Shown: positions 28,019 through 36,722, counted from the first letter of the stretch. The stretch: DNA of 64,000 nt from CAVOKN01 sp963696505 (GCA_963696505.1 CAVOKN010000030.1:62001-126000); one strand, 5' to 3'. The notes: generated from the sequence alone by a model not told the origin. Translations and numbers: made by a program.

Positions 28019-29037
28019 CACCCGTTCCCGCGACGGTAAGGGAGACGGATGCGCACCCGGTACTCGCCACCCACGACCGAGGTGTCGATGCGCGCCTCGA
28101 GGTCGAAGAACAGCGTCAGGCGCTCGCGTATGTTGTTCAGGGCCATGCGGTTGCCGGCGGAATGGCCGCCCTCGTCGAGCCAGGGATTGGTGATGGCGAT
28201 CAGCACCTCGTCCGCCTTGCGGCCGATGGCGATGACGATCCGGCCCACGCCCGCGGCCGGTTCGATGCCGTGATAGACGGCGTTCTCCAGCAGGGGCTGC
28301 AGCATCAGCGGCGGCACCAGAGCGTCCTCAGGGCAGGTTTCCAGGTGCCATTCGACCGCCAGGCGATCGCCGAGTCGCAATCGCTCCAGATCCAGGTACT
28401 GGCGGCACAGCTCAAGCTCCTGCGCCAGCGTGGTCAGCTCCCGGTTCTCCCGCATCAGGACGCGGAACAGGTCGGAAAGCTCCTCCAGCGCCACCTCGGC
28501 ACGCCGGGGATCGGAACGAATCACGCCGAGCACCGCGTTGAGGCTGTTGAACAGGAAGTGGGGCCGGATGCGGGCGGTGAGCGCCATCAGCCGCGCCTCC
28601 GACACCGCCGGGGAGAAGGCGCGCTGGCGCAGGCCGAAGTAGAACATCGCCAGCAAGGAACCCAGCGCGGCCCAGGCCAGGATTCGTAGCCACTGCTCCC
28701 AGACCATCCCCGTCCCCGCGCCGGCGAACAGCAGGAACTGGAGGGCGCTGGCCGCTGTCATGGCGGCCAGGACGACCAGGGCAGCGGCGCTCCACGGCCC
28801 GACCCGGCCGAAAACCGGCTGCAGCAGGTAGAGCATGACCAGGGTGGCGATCAGCGGCGGCTCGACCAGCGCGGCCAGTTCCACCGCCTCCTGAGAGAGA
28901 CGCGACCAGTCGGCGTTGCGGGCGAATGCCGCGACCATCCCGAAGGCATTGATCAGGAGGAGCGCGCGCAGCACCACGCCGAGATTGCGGAAATCCGGCA
29001 CGGCTGGGGCCTTCGGCTTTTGGCTTATACTCGGCAT
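28018..29037 (-). CDS. LytS/AlgZ-type sensor histidine kinase
   Basis: 339 residues from the ATG at 29037; a longer start would run into the argH promoter region. Four or more membrane segments (about 25-150) form a sensor without a recognised extracellular domain. The His_kinase domain has RPHFLFNSLNAVLGVI with the phosphorylated His, and the ATPase has LENAVYHGIEP (N box) and GGHSAGNRMALNNIRERL. It is directly coupled to the LytTR regulator. In Pseudomonas, the homologous AlgZ/AlgR pair lies next to argH and hemC and controls alginate and twitching motility; the role here is unknown. Confidence 0.9.
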   Translation of the reverse strand: MPSISQKPKAPAVPDFRNLGVVLRALLLINAFGMVAAFARNADWSRLSQEAVELAALVEPPLIATLVMLYLLQPVFGRVGPWSAAALVVLAAMTAASALQFLLFAGAGTGMVWEQWLRILAWAALGSLLAMFYFGLRQRAFSPAVSEARLMALTARIRPHFLFNSLNAVLGVIRSDPRRAEVALEELSDLFRVLMRENRELTTLAQELELCRQYLDLERLRLGDRLAVEWHLETCPEDALVPPLMLQPLLENAVYHGIEPAAGVGRIVIAIGRKADEVLIAITNPWLDEGGHSAGNRMALNNIRERLTLFFDLEARIDTSVVGGEYRVRIRLPYRRGNG

Positions 29038-29096
29038 TCTCTCCGGCGCGGCACGCCGTCTTCGCCGCCGCGCGAACATCCAAGCGACGCCCGATT

Positions 29097-30512
29097 ATGA
29101 CAGATCGTCCCGCCCCCAAGGATGGGCAGCCCGATGCGACCCAGGCAGCATGGTCCGGCCGCTTCAGCGAGCCGGTCGCCGAACTGGTCAAGCGCTACAC
29201 GGCGTCGGTGAATTTCGACCGGCGCCTCGCGCCGCATGACATCCGCGGCTCGCTGGCCCACGCGCGCATGCTCGCCCGGCAGGGCATCATCCCCCACGAC
29301 GACCTGGCGGCGATCGAGCGCGGCATGGCGACGATACGCGACGAGATCGAGCGCGGCGAGTTCCTCTGGAAGCTCGACGACGAGGACGTCCATCTCAACA
29401 TCGAGAAGCGCCTGACGGCTCTGGTCGGCGACGCCGGCAAGCGGCTGCACACCGGGCGCTCGCGCAACGACCAAGTGGCGACCGACATCCGTCTCTGGCT
29501 GCGCGACGCGACCGACGAGATCGTGGCCTTGCTGCGCGAATTCCAGGCAAGACTGCTCGATCTCGCTGAGCAGCACACCGACACCGCCATGCCCGGCTTC
29601 ACCCACCTCCAGGTGGCGCAGCCGGTGACCTTCGGCCACCACCTGCTCGCCTACTACGAGATGAGCGAGCGCGACCGCACCCGCTTCCTCGACTGCCGCA
29701 AGCGTCTCAACCGCCTGCCGCTGGGGGCGGCGGCGCTGGCGGGCACGTCCTACCCCATCGACCGGGAATCGGTCGCGCGGGACCTGGACTTCGACGGCGT
29801 GTGCGAGAACTCGCTGGACGCGGTGTCCGACCGCGACTTCGCCATCGAATTCGCCGCCTGCTGCGCGCTGACTTTGACGCACCTCTCGCGCCTGTCGGAA
29901 GAGCTGATCCTGTGGATGAACCCGGCGCTGGGTTTCATCAACCTCGCCGATCGCTTCTGCACCGGCTCCAGCATCATGCCGCAGAAGAAGAACCCGGACG
30001 TGCCGGAACTTGCCCGCGGCAAGACCGGGCGCGTCAATGGCCACCTGATCGCGCTGCTCACGCTGATGAAGGGCCAGCCGCTGGCCTACAACAAGGACAA
30101 CCAGGAGGACAAGGAGCCGCTGTTTGACGCCGCCGACACGGTGCGCGACACGCTGGCGATCTTCGCCGATATGATGGGCGGCATCCGGGTGCGCCCCGAA
30201 GCGATGGCGGCGGCATTGACCCGCGGCTACGCCACCGCCACCGACCTCGCCGACTACCTGGTGAAGAAGGGCCTGCCCTTCCGCGACGCCCACGAGGCGG
30301 TGGCGCGCGCCGTGCGGGAAGCCGAGCGCCGCGGCTGCGACCTCGCCGCCCTGTCCCTGAGCGAGCTGCAGCAGTTTGCGCCTGGCATAGAGGGCGACGT
30401 GTTCGGCGTGCTGACGGTCGAAGGCTCGCTCGCCAGTCGCGATCACATCGGCGGCACCGCGCCGCAGCAGGTACGGGCAGCGATCGCCCGCGCCCGCGCC
30501 CGGATCGGCTGA
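29097..30512 (+). CDS. argH: Argininosuccinate lyase
   Basis: 471 residues; last step of arginine synthesis. Motifs include WSGRFSEPVAELVKRYTASV, GRSRNDQVATDIRLW (substrate-binding loop), TPGFTHLQ-type MPGFTHLQVAQPVTFGHH (catalytic His) and the signature GSSIMPQKKNPDVPEL with the active-site Ser. It is divergent from the sensor kinase across 59 bp and followed by a kinase gene 2 bp downstream. Confidence 0.97.
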   Translation: MTDRPAPKDGQPDATQAAWSGRFSEPVAELVKRYTASVNFDRRLAPHDIRGSLAHARMLARQGIIPHDDLAAIERGMATIRDEIERGEFLWKLDDEDVHLNIEKRLTALVGDAGKRLHTGRSRNDQVATDIRLWLRDATDEIVALLREFQARLLDLAEQHTDTAMPGFTHLQVAQPVTFGHHLLAYYEMSERDRTRFLDCRKRLNRLPLGAAALAGTSYPIDRESVARDLDFDGVCENSLDAVSDRDFAIEFAACCALTLTHLSRLSEELILWMNPALGFINLADRFCTGSSIMPQKKNPDVPELARGKTGRVNGHLIALLTLMKGQPLAYNKDNQEDKEPLFDAADTVRDTLAIFADMMGGIRVRPEAMAAALTRGYATATDLADYLVKKGLPFRDAHEAVARAVREAERRGCDLAALSLSELQQFAPGIEGDVFGVLTVEGSLASRDHIGGTAPQQVRAAIARARARIG

Positions 30513-30514
30513 AC

Positions 30515-31822
30515 GTGTCCCTCGGCCTGCCTCCCCCGCAGCGCATCGGCAAGTACGAGATCCGCGGCAAGCTCGGCGAAGGCGCCACCTCGACCGTGTT
30601 CCTCGGCTTCGATCCCTTCGCCGGGCGCGAGGTGGCGATCAAGTCCGTCTTCCCGGAAGTGCTGCGCGACGCGTTCTACGGCCGCATGTACCGCCACCTG
30701 CTGCTCAACGAGGCCTCGCTGGTGGGCAAGCTGCAGCATCCCCACATCGTCCAGATCTACGACGCCGTGGTCGATGCGGAAGGCGGCTACATCGTCATGG
30801 AGTACGTCGCCGGCGGAACGCTGGAGCGCTTCTGCAACCCCGAATCGCTGCTCAACCTGGACCGCCTGGTGGAGATCGTCTTCAAGTGCACCCGGGCGCT
30901 GGACTATGCCTGCCGCATGGGCATCACCCACCGCGACATCAAACCGGCCAACATCCTGCTCACCGGCCGCGACGACGTGGGCGGCGACATCAAGATTTCG
31001 GACTTCGGCTCGGCGCTGATGAGCAGTTCCGACCAGACGCAGGTCGCCAACGTCGGTTCGCCGGCCTACATGTCGCCGCAGCAGGTGCGCGAGATGCCTC
31101 TGACCCACCAGACCGACATCTATTCCCTCGGCGTGGTGATGTACCAGTTGCTCACCGGGCGGCTGCCCTTCGAGGCGACCAACAACTACAGCATGATCTA
31201 CCAGATCTGCCACAGCGAGCCGGCGCCGCCATCCCAGTTCCGCACCGGGGTCCCGCCCGGCCTGGAGGCCATCGTGGCGCGGGCGATGCACAAGGATCTG
31301 GAGAAGCGCTATGCCAATTGGGAGGCTTTCTCCCACGACCTGGCGCAGGCCTTCCGCAACCGCCAACTCAATGTGCGCGCCGAGGACTACTCGGACAGCG
31401 AGAAGTTCGAGACGCTGCGCGGGCTGCCCTTCTTCCGTGAGTTCAGCGACGTTGAGATCTGGGAGGCGGTGCGCTTCTCCGGCTGGCAGCAGGTGTCGCC
31501 CGGAACGGTGATCATGAAGGAAGGCGAACCGGGGGGCTTCTTCTGCTTCCTCGCCGAGGGCGAACTGCGGGTCGACAAGCGCGGTCGCCGGCTCAACACC
31601 CTGGTCGCCGGCGACTGCTTCGGCGAAATGGCGGTGATCGGCCGCAAGCTCGGCAGCCGCAACGCCGACGTGATCGCCACCTCCGACGCGCGCATCATCA
31701 CCATCGGCGCCGACGCGCTGCTGCGCTCCTCGCCGGGTTGCCGCATGCACTTCTACGCCGCCTTCCTGGAGGTTCTTGCCCGCCGGCTGGCCATGGCCAA
31801 TTCCCGCCTCGCGGGCGGGTAG
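30515..31822 (+). CDS. Ser/Thr protein kinase fused to a C-terminal cyclic-nucleotide-binding domain
   Basis: 435 residues. Hanks-type kinase domain (about 11-270): GKLGEGATSTVFLG (P-loop), VAIKSVFPE (Lys), THRDIKPANILL (HRD), ISDFGSALM (DFG), GSPAYMSPQQ (APE equivalent). A linker leads to a cNMP-binding domain (about 295-420) with PGTVIMKEGEPGGFFCFLAE and LVAGDCFGEMAVIGRK, the phosphate-binding cassette. No membrane segment, so it is cytosolic. The architecture suggests a kinase switched by cAMP or c-di-GMP-like ligand, or by another ligand of the fold (inference). The GTG start lies 2 bp after argH. Confidence 0.93.
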   Translation: MSLGLPPPQRIGKYEIRGKLGEGATSTVFLGFDPFAGREVAIKSVFPEVLRDAFYGRMYRHLLLNEASLVGKLQHPHIVQIYDAVVDAEGGYIVMEYVAGGTLERFCNPESLLNLDRLVEIVFKCTRALDYACRMGITHRDIKPANILLTGRDDVGGDIKISDFGSALMSSSDQTQVANVGSPAYMSPQQVREMPLTHQTDIYSLGVVMYQLLTGRLPFEATNNYSMIYQICHSEPAPPSQFRTGVPPGLEAIVARAMHKDLEKRYANWEAFSHDLAQAFRNRQLNVRAEDYSDSEKFETLRGLPFFREFSDVEIWEAVRFSGWQQVSPGTVIMKEGEPGGFFCFLAEGELRVDKRGRRLNTLVAGDCFGEMAVIGRKLGSRNADVIATSDARIITIGADALLRSSPGCRMHFYAAFLEVLARRLAMANSRLAGG

Positions 31823-31825
31823 CCG

Positions 31826-32719
31826 ATGCGCACCGGTGACGCCCTGACCGCGGCGCTGTGTCAGGCGATAGGCACTGCCACGGGACTGACTTTCAGCGCC
31901 CACACCGTGCAAGCGGTGGGAGGCGGCTGCATCCACCGCGCGCTGGCCCTGTCCGACGGCTCCCGGCGCTACTTCGCCAAGTGCAACGACGCCCGTGCCG
32001 CAGCGATGTTCGAAGCCGAGGCCGACGGGCTGCGAGCACTTGCCGCCTGCGGCGCGATCCGCGTGCCCGGCGTCGTCGCCCGCGGCAGTGCGGCGGGCCA
32101 CAGTTTCCTGGTGCTGGAACACTACGAACTCGGCGGCAGCGGCGACGGGCGCGCGCTGGGGCGGGGACTCGCTGCCATGCATCGCTGCCCGGGTCCGCAT
32201 TTCGGCTGGCCGCGGGACAACTACATCGGCGCCACCGAGCAGCGCAACGCGCCGGCCGAGGACTGGCCCCGGTTCTACGCCACGCAACGACTCGCCCCCC
32301 AACTCGACTGGGCGCGGGCGAAGGGCTGCAGCCGCCGGCTCTACGACGAAGGGATGAAGCTGGCGCAGCGCGCGGGGGATTTCTTCGCCGCCTACTCGCC
32401 CCGGCCCAGCCTGCTGCACGGCGACCTGTGGGGCGGCAACGCCGACTACCTGAGGGACGGAACGCCGGTGATCTTCGACCCGGCCGTTTACTGGGGCGAC
32501 CGCGAGGCGGACCTCGCGATGACGGAACTGTTCGGCGGCTTCGGCGGCCGCTTCATGGCCGCCTACCGCGAGGCCTGGCCCGTGGATTCAGGCTACGGCG
32601 TGCGCCGCACCCTCTACAACCTCTACCACATCCTCAACCACTTCAATCTGTTCGGCGGCGGCTACGCCGCCCAGGCCGAAGGGATGGTGGAAAGCCTGCT
32701 CGCCGAGCTGCGCGGCTGA
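31826..32719 (+). CDS. Fructosamine/ketosamine-3-kinase family protein
   Basis: 297 residues. Family motifs: VGGGCIHRALALSDG (N-lobe), FAKCNDARAAAMFEAEADGL, NYIGATEQRN, LLHGDLWGGNADY (catalytic loop) and IFDPAVYWGDREADLAMTEL (metal-binding). The family phosphorylates Amadori products on proteins or free amines so that they decay, repairing glycation damage. It starts 3 bp after the Ser/Thr kinase, implying cotranscription with argH and the kinase. Confidence 0.93.
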   Translation: MRTGDALTAALCQAIGTATGLTFSAHTVQAVGGGCIHRALALSDGSRRYFAKCNDARAAAMFEAEADGLRALAACGAIRVPGVVARGSAAGHSFLVLEHYELGGSGDGRALGRGLAAMHRCPGPHFGWPRDNYIGATEQRNAPAEDWPRFYATQRLAPQLDWARAKGCSRRLYDEGMKLAQRAGDFFAAYSPRPSLLHGDLWGGNADYLRDGTPVIFDPAVYWGDREADLAMTELFGGFGGRFMAAYREAWPVDSGYGVRRTLYNLYHILNHFNLFGGGYAAQAEGMVESLLAELRG

Positions 32720-32726
32720 TCACTGC

Positions 32727-32787
32727 CGTAGGGTGTGCCGTGCGCAGCTTGCGTGGGCCTGGATCGGTGCGCACGGCGCACCCTACG
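32727..32787. repeat. Inverted repeat between convergent fructosamine kinase and grxD genes
   Basis: CGTAGGGTG-GCCGTGCGC at the left and GCGCACGGC-CACCCTACG at the right pair over about 20 bp with one mismatch, around a loop of about 20 bp. The right arm is a copy of the hairpin element at 18815-18839. Position between gene ends suggests a bidirectional terminator or REP-type element. Confidence 0.65.
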
Positions 32788-32827
32788 CCGGGTTATTGCG
32801 GCGAGCTTCCCGGTGGGCGCGGCAGAC

Positions 32828-33151
32828 TCAGTGCGCCGCGACCACGCCTTCCAGCATCTTCACCAGTTCGCCGTTCTGGTACATCTCGCCCATGATGTCG
32901 GCGCCGCCGACGAACTGCCCCTTGATATAGAGCTGGGGAATCGTCGGCCAACTGGCGTAGTCCTTGATTCCCTGGCGGATGTCGGGGCTCTCCAGCACAT
33001 TCACCGCCAAGAACTGCCCCACGCCGCAGGCACGCAGGATCTGCACCGCCTTGGCCGAGAAGCCGCACTGGGGAAACTGGGGCGTGCCCTTCATGTAGAG
33101 CACGACGGGATTCGCGGTGACCTGCTGCCTGATCAATTCCTGAGCGTCCAT
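32828..33151 (-). CDS. grxD: Monothiol glutaredoxin GrxD
   Basis: 107 residues. Carries KGTPQFPQCGFSAKAVQILR with the CGFS active site, plus WPTIPQLYIKGQFVGGADI (cis-Pro and glutathione-binding). Monothiol glutaredoxins of this class bind and deliver [2Fe-2S] clusters with glutathione. The ATG at 33151 is the family start. It ends the hemA-prfA-prmC-grxD group, a common betaproteobacterial order. Confidence 0.96.
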   Translation of the reverse strand: MDAQELIRQQVTANPVVLYMKGTPQFPQCGFSAKAVQILRACGVGQFLAVNVLESPDIRQGIKDYASWPTIPQLYIKGQFVGGADIMGEMYQNGELVKMLEGVVAAH

Positions 33152-33213
33152 TTTGACCCCACAATAGTTGAGCAAAAAAGTAGGTTAAGTTTAGGGCGTT
33201 CGCGTCAAAGGCG

Positions 33214-34065
33214 TCAAGGCATATGAGCAGCCACGACCCGCGGCAGGCCGGCCAGGTCCGTTAGCGCCTGCACTTCGACCAAGCCCGCGGCGTGGAACAG
33301 CTCCTCCACCCGCGGTCCCTGGTCGTAGCCGTGCTCCACCGCCAGCGCACCGCCAGGAGTCAGGTGCGCCGGCGCGGCGGAGACGATGGCACGCAGGCTG
33401 GCGAGACCGTCGGCGCTGCCGTCGGTGAGGGCCGCCACCGGTTCGAAGCGCAGGTCGCCCTGGCGCAGGTGCTCGTCATCGGCGGCGACGTAGGGCGGGT
33501 TGGCGACGATGAGGTCGAAGCGCGCGCCCGCGAGCGGCGCGAACCACTCGCCTTGCAGAAAGCGCGCCGTTGCGCCGCGGGTGGCGGAATTGGCGCGAGC
33601 GATGTCCAGGGCTTGGGGTGACACATCGACTGCCGTGACATCGGCATCGGGGCGCTCCAGCGCCAGAGTCAGCGCCAGGACACCGCTGCCGGTGCCAAGG
33701 TCGAGAACCCGCGGCGATGATTTCCCCTCGATGAGGCCGAGTGCGGCGTCCACCAGCAGTTCGGTTTCAGGCCGCGGAATCAGCACTGCCGGCGTGACAC
33801 GAAACGAGCGGCCGTAGAACTCGCAGTGACCGGTGAGGTAGGCAACCGGTTCGCCTGCAGCACGCCTTGCCACCAGCGCCTCGAATCCGGACTGCTCCAT
33901 TGAGGTGAGCGCCCGCTCCGGGTACGCGGCAAGCTGGGCGTGGGACAGCCCGCTCACCTGCTGCAGCAGCAGGCGCGCCTCGCGCAACGGGATGATGCGC
34001 CGCGCATCGGCCAGCGCCGCGGCGAAAGTCAGTCCCTGGAGAGCGCCTCGCTGCGCGGGATTCAG
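33214..34065 (-). CDS. prmC: Release-factor glutamine N5-methyltransferase PrmC, probably from a CTG start
   Basis: Methylates the GGQ glutamine of PrfA/PrfB. Motifs: VLDLGTGSGVLALTLAL (SAM-binding) and FDLIVANPPYVAADDEHL (catalytic NPPY). The family needs about 25 residues before EARLLL; in the open frame there is no ATG or GTG there. The only well-placed candidate is CTG at 34065, which overlaps the stop of the repeat mini-ORF as CTGA and gives MNPAQRGALQGLTF as the N-terminus (283 residues). A TTG at 33987 would remove the N-terminal helices. The start assignment is inference; the product is firm. Confidence 0.92.
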   Translation of the reverse strand: MNPAQRGALQGLTFAAALADARRIIPLREARLLLQQVSGLSHAQLAAYPERALTSMEQSGFEALVARRAAGEPVAYLTGHCEFYGRSFRVTPAVLIPRPETELLVDAALGLIEGKSSPRVLDLGTGSGVLALTLALERPDADVTAVDVSPQALDIARANSATRGATARFLQGEWFAPLAGARFDLIVANPPYVAADDEHLRQGDLRFEPVAALTDGSADGLASLRAIVSAAPAHLTPGGALAVEHGYDQGPRVEELFHAAGLVEVQALTDLAGLPRVVAAHMP

Positions 34066-34175
34066 GCCGCCTCCGTGGTGCCGGGGGTATTCAAACGGGC
34101 GGCGGGTCGGCGCCTCGCGGCGCTCACATTGCCGTCGATCCGCGCTGGCGCGGGGCCCCTCGCCGGGTGGCTCAC
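34066..34175 (-). repeat. Fifth copy of the xth/crp repeat, a 37-codon frame between prfA and prmC
   Basis: Reverse-strand copy, 110 bp, of the 113-bp unit at 1358-1809: it begins GTGAGCCACCCGGCGAGGGG and reads MSHPARGPAPARIDG and so on, ending at TGA 34064-34062. Its GTG overlaps the prfA stop (GTGA at 34175-34172) and its stop overlaps the candidate CTG start of prmC. The hairpin region is diverged by a few bases. Placement at a coupled junction matches the xth/crp array exactly. Confidence 0.9.
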
Positions 34176-35260
34176 GCCGCCGTTTCTTCCGCCAGCGCCG
34201 CGAGCTGCTCGGCCTGGTGCGCCGCGGCCAACCCGCCGGTCAGCTCGTCCAGGTCGCCGTCCATGATCTGGTCGATCTTGTAGAGCGTGAGATTGATGCG
34301 GTGGTCGGTCACCCGGCCCTGGGGGAAGTTGTAGGTGCGGATGCGCTCGGAGCGGTCGCCGCTGCCGATCAGGCTCTTGCGGGTGGACGCGATCTTCGCC
34401 TGCTGCTCCCGCGTCTGGGCGTCGCGGATGCGCGCCGCCAGCACCGACAGCGCCTGCGCCTTGTTGCGGTGCTGGGAGCGGTCGTCCTGGCATTCGACGA
34501 CGATGCCGGTCGGCAGGTGGGTGATGCGCACCGCCGAGTCGGTCTTGTTGATGTGCTGACCGCCGGCGCCGCTGGCGCGGTAGGTGTCGATGCGGATCTC
34601 GGCCGGGTTGATGACCACGTCGGCCATGTCGTCCGCCTCGGGCATCACGGCCACGGTGCAGGCCGAGGTGTGGATGCGGCCCTGGGCCTCGGTGGCGGGA
34701 ACGCGCTGCACGCGGTGGCCGCCGGACTCGAATTTGAGCTTCGAGTAGGCACCCGCCCCGATCACCTTGGCGATCACTTCCTTGTAGCCGCCCAGGTCGG
34801 AGTCGCTCGCCGACACCACTTCCACCTTCCAGCGCTGGCGCTCGGCATAGCGCGTGTACATGCGGAACAGGTCGCCGACGAACAGCGCCGACTCGTCGCC
34901 GCCAGTGCCGGCGCGGATCTCCAAGAACAGGTTGCGTTCGTCATTGGGATCGCGCGGCAGCAGGGCCGTCTGAAGCTCGACTTCCAGTTGCTCGATGCGG
35001 GCACGGCAGTCGTCGATCTCGGCCTGCGCCAGATCCTTCATTTCCGGGTCGGCCAGCATCTGGCGGGCCAAGGCGATGTCCTCGGCCGCTTTGCGGTGGG
35101 CGGCATAGAGCGCCACCACCGGACCGATCTCGGCATGCTCGCGGCTCAAGCGGCGGTAGCTGTCCATGTCGCGGGTGGCGTCTTCCGCGGCCAACGTGGC
35201 GTCGATCTCGGCCAGGCGCCCTTCCAGGTGTTCGAGTTTGTCGCGGATGCTCGGGATCAT
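34172..35260 (-). CDS. prfA: Peptide chain release factor 1
   Basis: 362 residues. Contains the GGQ motif in YRASGAGGQHINKTDSAVR (peptidyl-tRNA hydrolysis) and the PxT codon-reading region preceding it (ATEAQGRIHTSACTVAVMP). Reads UAA and UAG. It lies 54 bp downstream of hemA and upstream of prmC, which methylates this GGQ Gln; a repeat mini-ORF now separates the two. Confidence 0.97.
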   Translation of the reverse strand: MIPSIRDKLEHLEGRLAEIDATLAAEDATRDMDSYRRLSREHAEIGPVVALYAAHRKAAEDIALARQMLADPEMKDLAQAEIDDCRARIEQLEVELQTALLPRDPNDERNLFLEIRAGTGGDESALFVGDLFRMYTRYAERQRWKVEVVSASDSDLGGYKEVIAKVIGAGAYSKLKFESGGHRVQRVPATEAQGRIHTSACTVAVMPEADDMADVVINPAEIRIDTYRASGAGGQHINKTDSAVRITHLPTGIVVECQDDRSQHRNKAQALSVLAARIRDAQTREQQAKIASTRKSLIGSGDRSERIRTYNFPQGRVTDHRINLTLYKIDQIMDGDLDELTGGLAAAHQAEQLAALAEETAA

Positions 35261-35314
35261 GGGGCGAAGGCAAGGCGCAGCCGCGCCACTAACGCGGGCC
35301 GCTGGGCAGGTCGG

Positions 35315-36568
35315 CTACTCGCCGGGATGGAGGTGGAACAGGCGCGACAGCAGCTGCGCCATGTCGGCGCGCTCCTGGGCCTCGCTCTGGTTCAGCGCGT
35401 TGGTGGGGGCGTGCAGGAACTTGTTCATCAGGCCGTGGGACAGGGCGTCAAGCACGCGCTGCGGATCCTCGCCCTTGGCCAGCAGCTTGTGGGCCCGCTC
35501 CAGTTCGTGGCGTCGCATGCGTTCAGCATGGTCCCGCAGCGCGCGTATGGTCGGCACCGCATCGCGCGCCTCGATCCAGTGCAGGAAGTTGCTGACCCGC
35601 GTATCGATGATGGCCTCGGCTTCGACCACCGCCGCCTGGCGCGATTCCATGCCCGATTCGACGATGCCGCCGAGGTCGTCCAGGGTGTAGAGGAAGACGT
35701 CGTCGAGCTGCCCGACCTCTTCCTCGATATCCCGCGGCAGCGCCAGGTCCACCATCACCATGGGCCGGTGGCGCCGCGCCTTGAGTGCCCGCTCCACCAT
35801 ACCCAGGCCGACGATGGGCAGCGGGCTGGCGGTGCAGGCGACGACGATGTCGTAGTGGGCGAGGCGCTCGCCGATCTCGTCCAGGCGCATGGCATCGCCA
35901 CCGAAACGCGCGGCGAGCTCCTGGCCGCGCTCCAGGGTGCGGTTGGCGACGGTGAGCTGGGCCGGCTTCTCGGCGGCGAAGTGGGCGGCGCACAGCTCGA
36001 TCATCTCGCCAGCGCCGATGAACAGTATCCGCTGCGTGGCCACACTTTCGAAGATGCGCTCCGAAAGATGCACCGCCGCCGCCGCCATGGAGACGATGTT
36101 GGCGCCTATGGCGGTGGTCGAGCGAACTTCCTTGGCCACGGCGAAGGTGCGCTGGAACAGCTTGTGCAGCAGCGCGCCCAGCGTGCCCGCTTCTTCGGCG
36201 GTGCGCGCCGCCTGCTTCATCTGCCCCAGGATCTGCGGTTCGCCGAGAACCATCGAATCGAGGCCGCTAGCCACGCGGAACATGTGGCGCACGGCGTCGC
36301 GCTGCGGCAGGCGGTAGAGGTAAGGCTGGATGTCGTCGGACGGCAGGCGGTGGTATTCGGCGATCCAGTCGCAGGCCGCCTGGGGATCGTTGGTGGCGCA
36401 GTAAAGCTCGGTGCGGTTGCAGGTGGACAGGATCGCCGCCTCCTGTACCGGCTTGGCGCGCACCAGTTCCCCCAGCGCGCCGCTCAGGCCCTCGGGCTCG
36501 AACGCCACCTGTTCGCGCACGGCGAGCGGCGCGGTGTGGTGGTTGATGCCGAGGGCGAAAAGCTGCAT
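35315..36568 (-). CDS. hemA: Glutamyl-tRNA reductase
   Basis: 417 residues; first committed step of tetrapyrrole synthesis from glutamyl-tRNA (C5 pathway). N-terminal ALGINHHTAPLAVREQVAF and ILSTCNRTELYC (catalytic Cys), then LGEPQILGQMKQA, the NADPH-binding ILFIGAGEMIELCA and the C-terminal dimerisation helix. The ATG at 36568 gives the normal start. Heads hemA-prfA-prmC-grxD. Confidence 0.97.
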   Translation of the reverse strand: MQLFALGINHHTAPLAVREQVAFEPEGLSGALGELVRAKPVQEAAILSTCNRTELYCATNDPQAACDWIAEYHRLPSDDIQPYLYRLPQRDAVRHMFRVASGLDSMVLGEPQILGQMKQAARTAEEAGTLGALLHKLFQRTFAVAKEVRSTTAIGANIVSMAAAAVHLSERIFESVATQRILFIGAGEMIELCAAHFAAEKPAQLTVANRTLERGQELAARFGGDAMRLDEIGERLAHYDIVVACTASPLPIVGLGMVERALKARRHRPMVMVDLALPRDIEEEVGQLDDVFLYTLDDLGGIVESGMESRQAAVVEAEAIIDTRVSNFLHWIEARDAVPTIRALRDHAERMRRHELERAHKLLAKGEDPQRVLDALSHGLMNKFLHAPTNALNQSEAQERADMAQLLSRLFHLHPGE

Positions 36569-36599
36569 GGGCGGGTGGTCGAGTCGCAACTAATTGAAG

Positions 36600-36605
36600 A
36601 TTATA
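36600..36605 (-). promoter_or_regulatory. Probable -10 element of hemA
   Basis: Perfect TATAAT on the minus strand, 32 bp before the hemA ATG. A TTTTGT at 36626-36621 is a weak -35 with 15-bp spacing. Confidence 0.45.
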
Positions 36606-36690
36606 GCTTGGCGAAGGCGGACAAAAGGGCCGCCATACAGCAGGCCTTTAGCTGTCGCGGGTTCTTAGCTTGCATGCTGGCACTGGACGC

Positions 36691-36713
36691 CTTACTATTG
36701 CGTAATTAGTAAG
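36691..36713 (+). promoter_or_regulatory. Palindrome upstream of vapBC, likely autoregulatory operator
   Basis: CTTACTA and TAGTAAG form perfect 7-bp arms around a 9-bp AT-rich spacer, 10 bp before the antitoxin start and overlapping its ribosome-binding site region (AAGGAGAAG). AbrB-type VapB proteins bind such palindromes; binding here is inferred. Confidence 0.6.
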
Positions 36714-36722
36714 GAGAAGCAG

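Noticed and set aside
33905..36709. A 934-residue plus-strand reading frame
   Set aside because: It lies opposite prmC, prfA and hemA, whose products are unmistakable. Long antisense frames are common in high-GC DNA.
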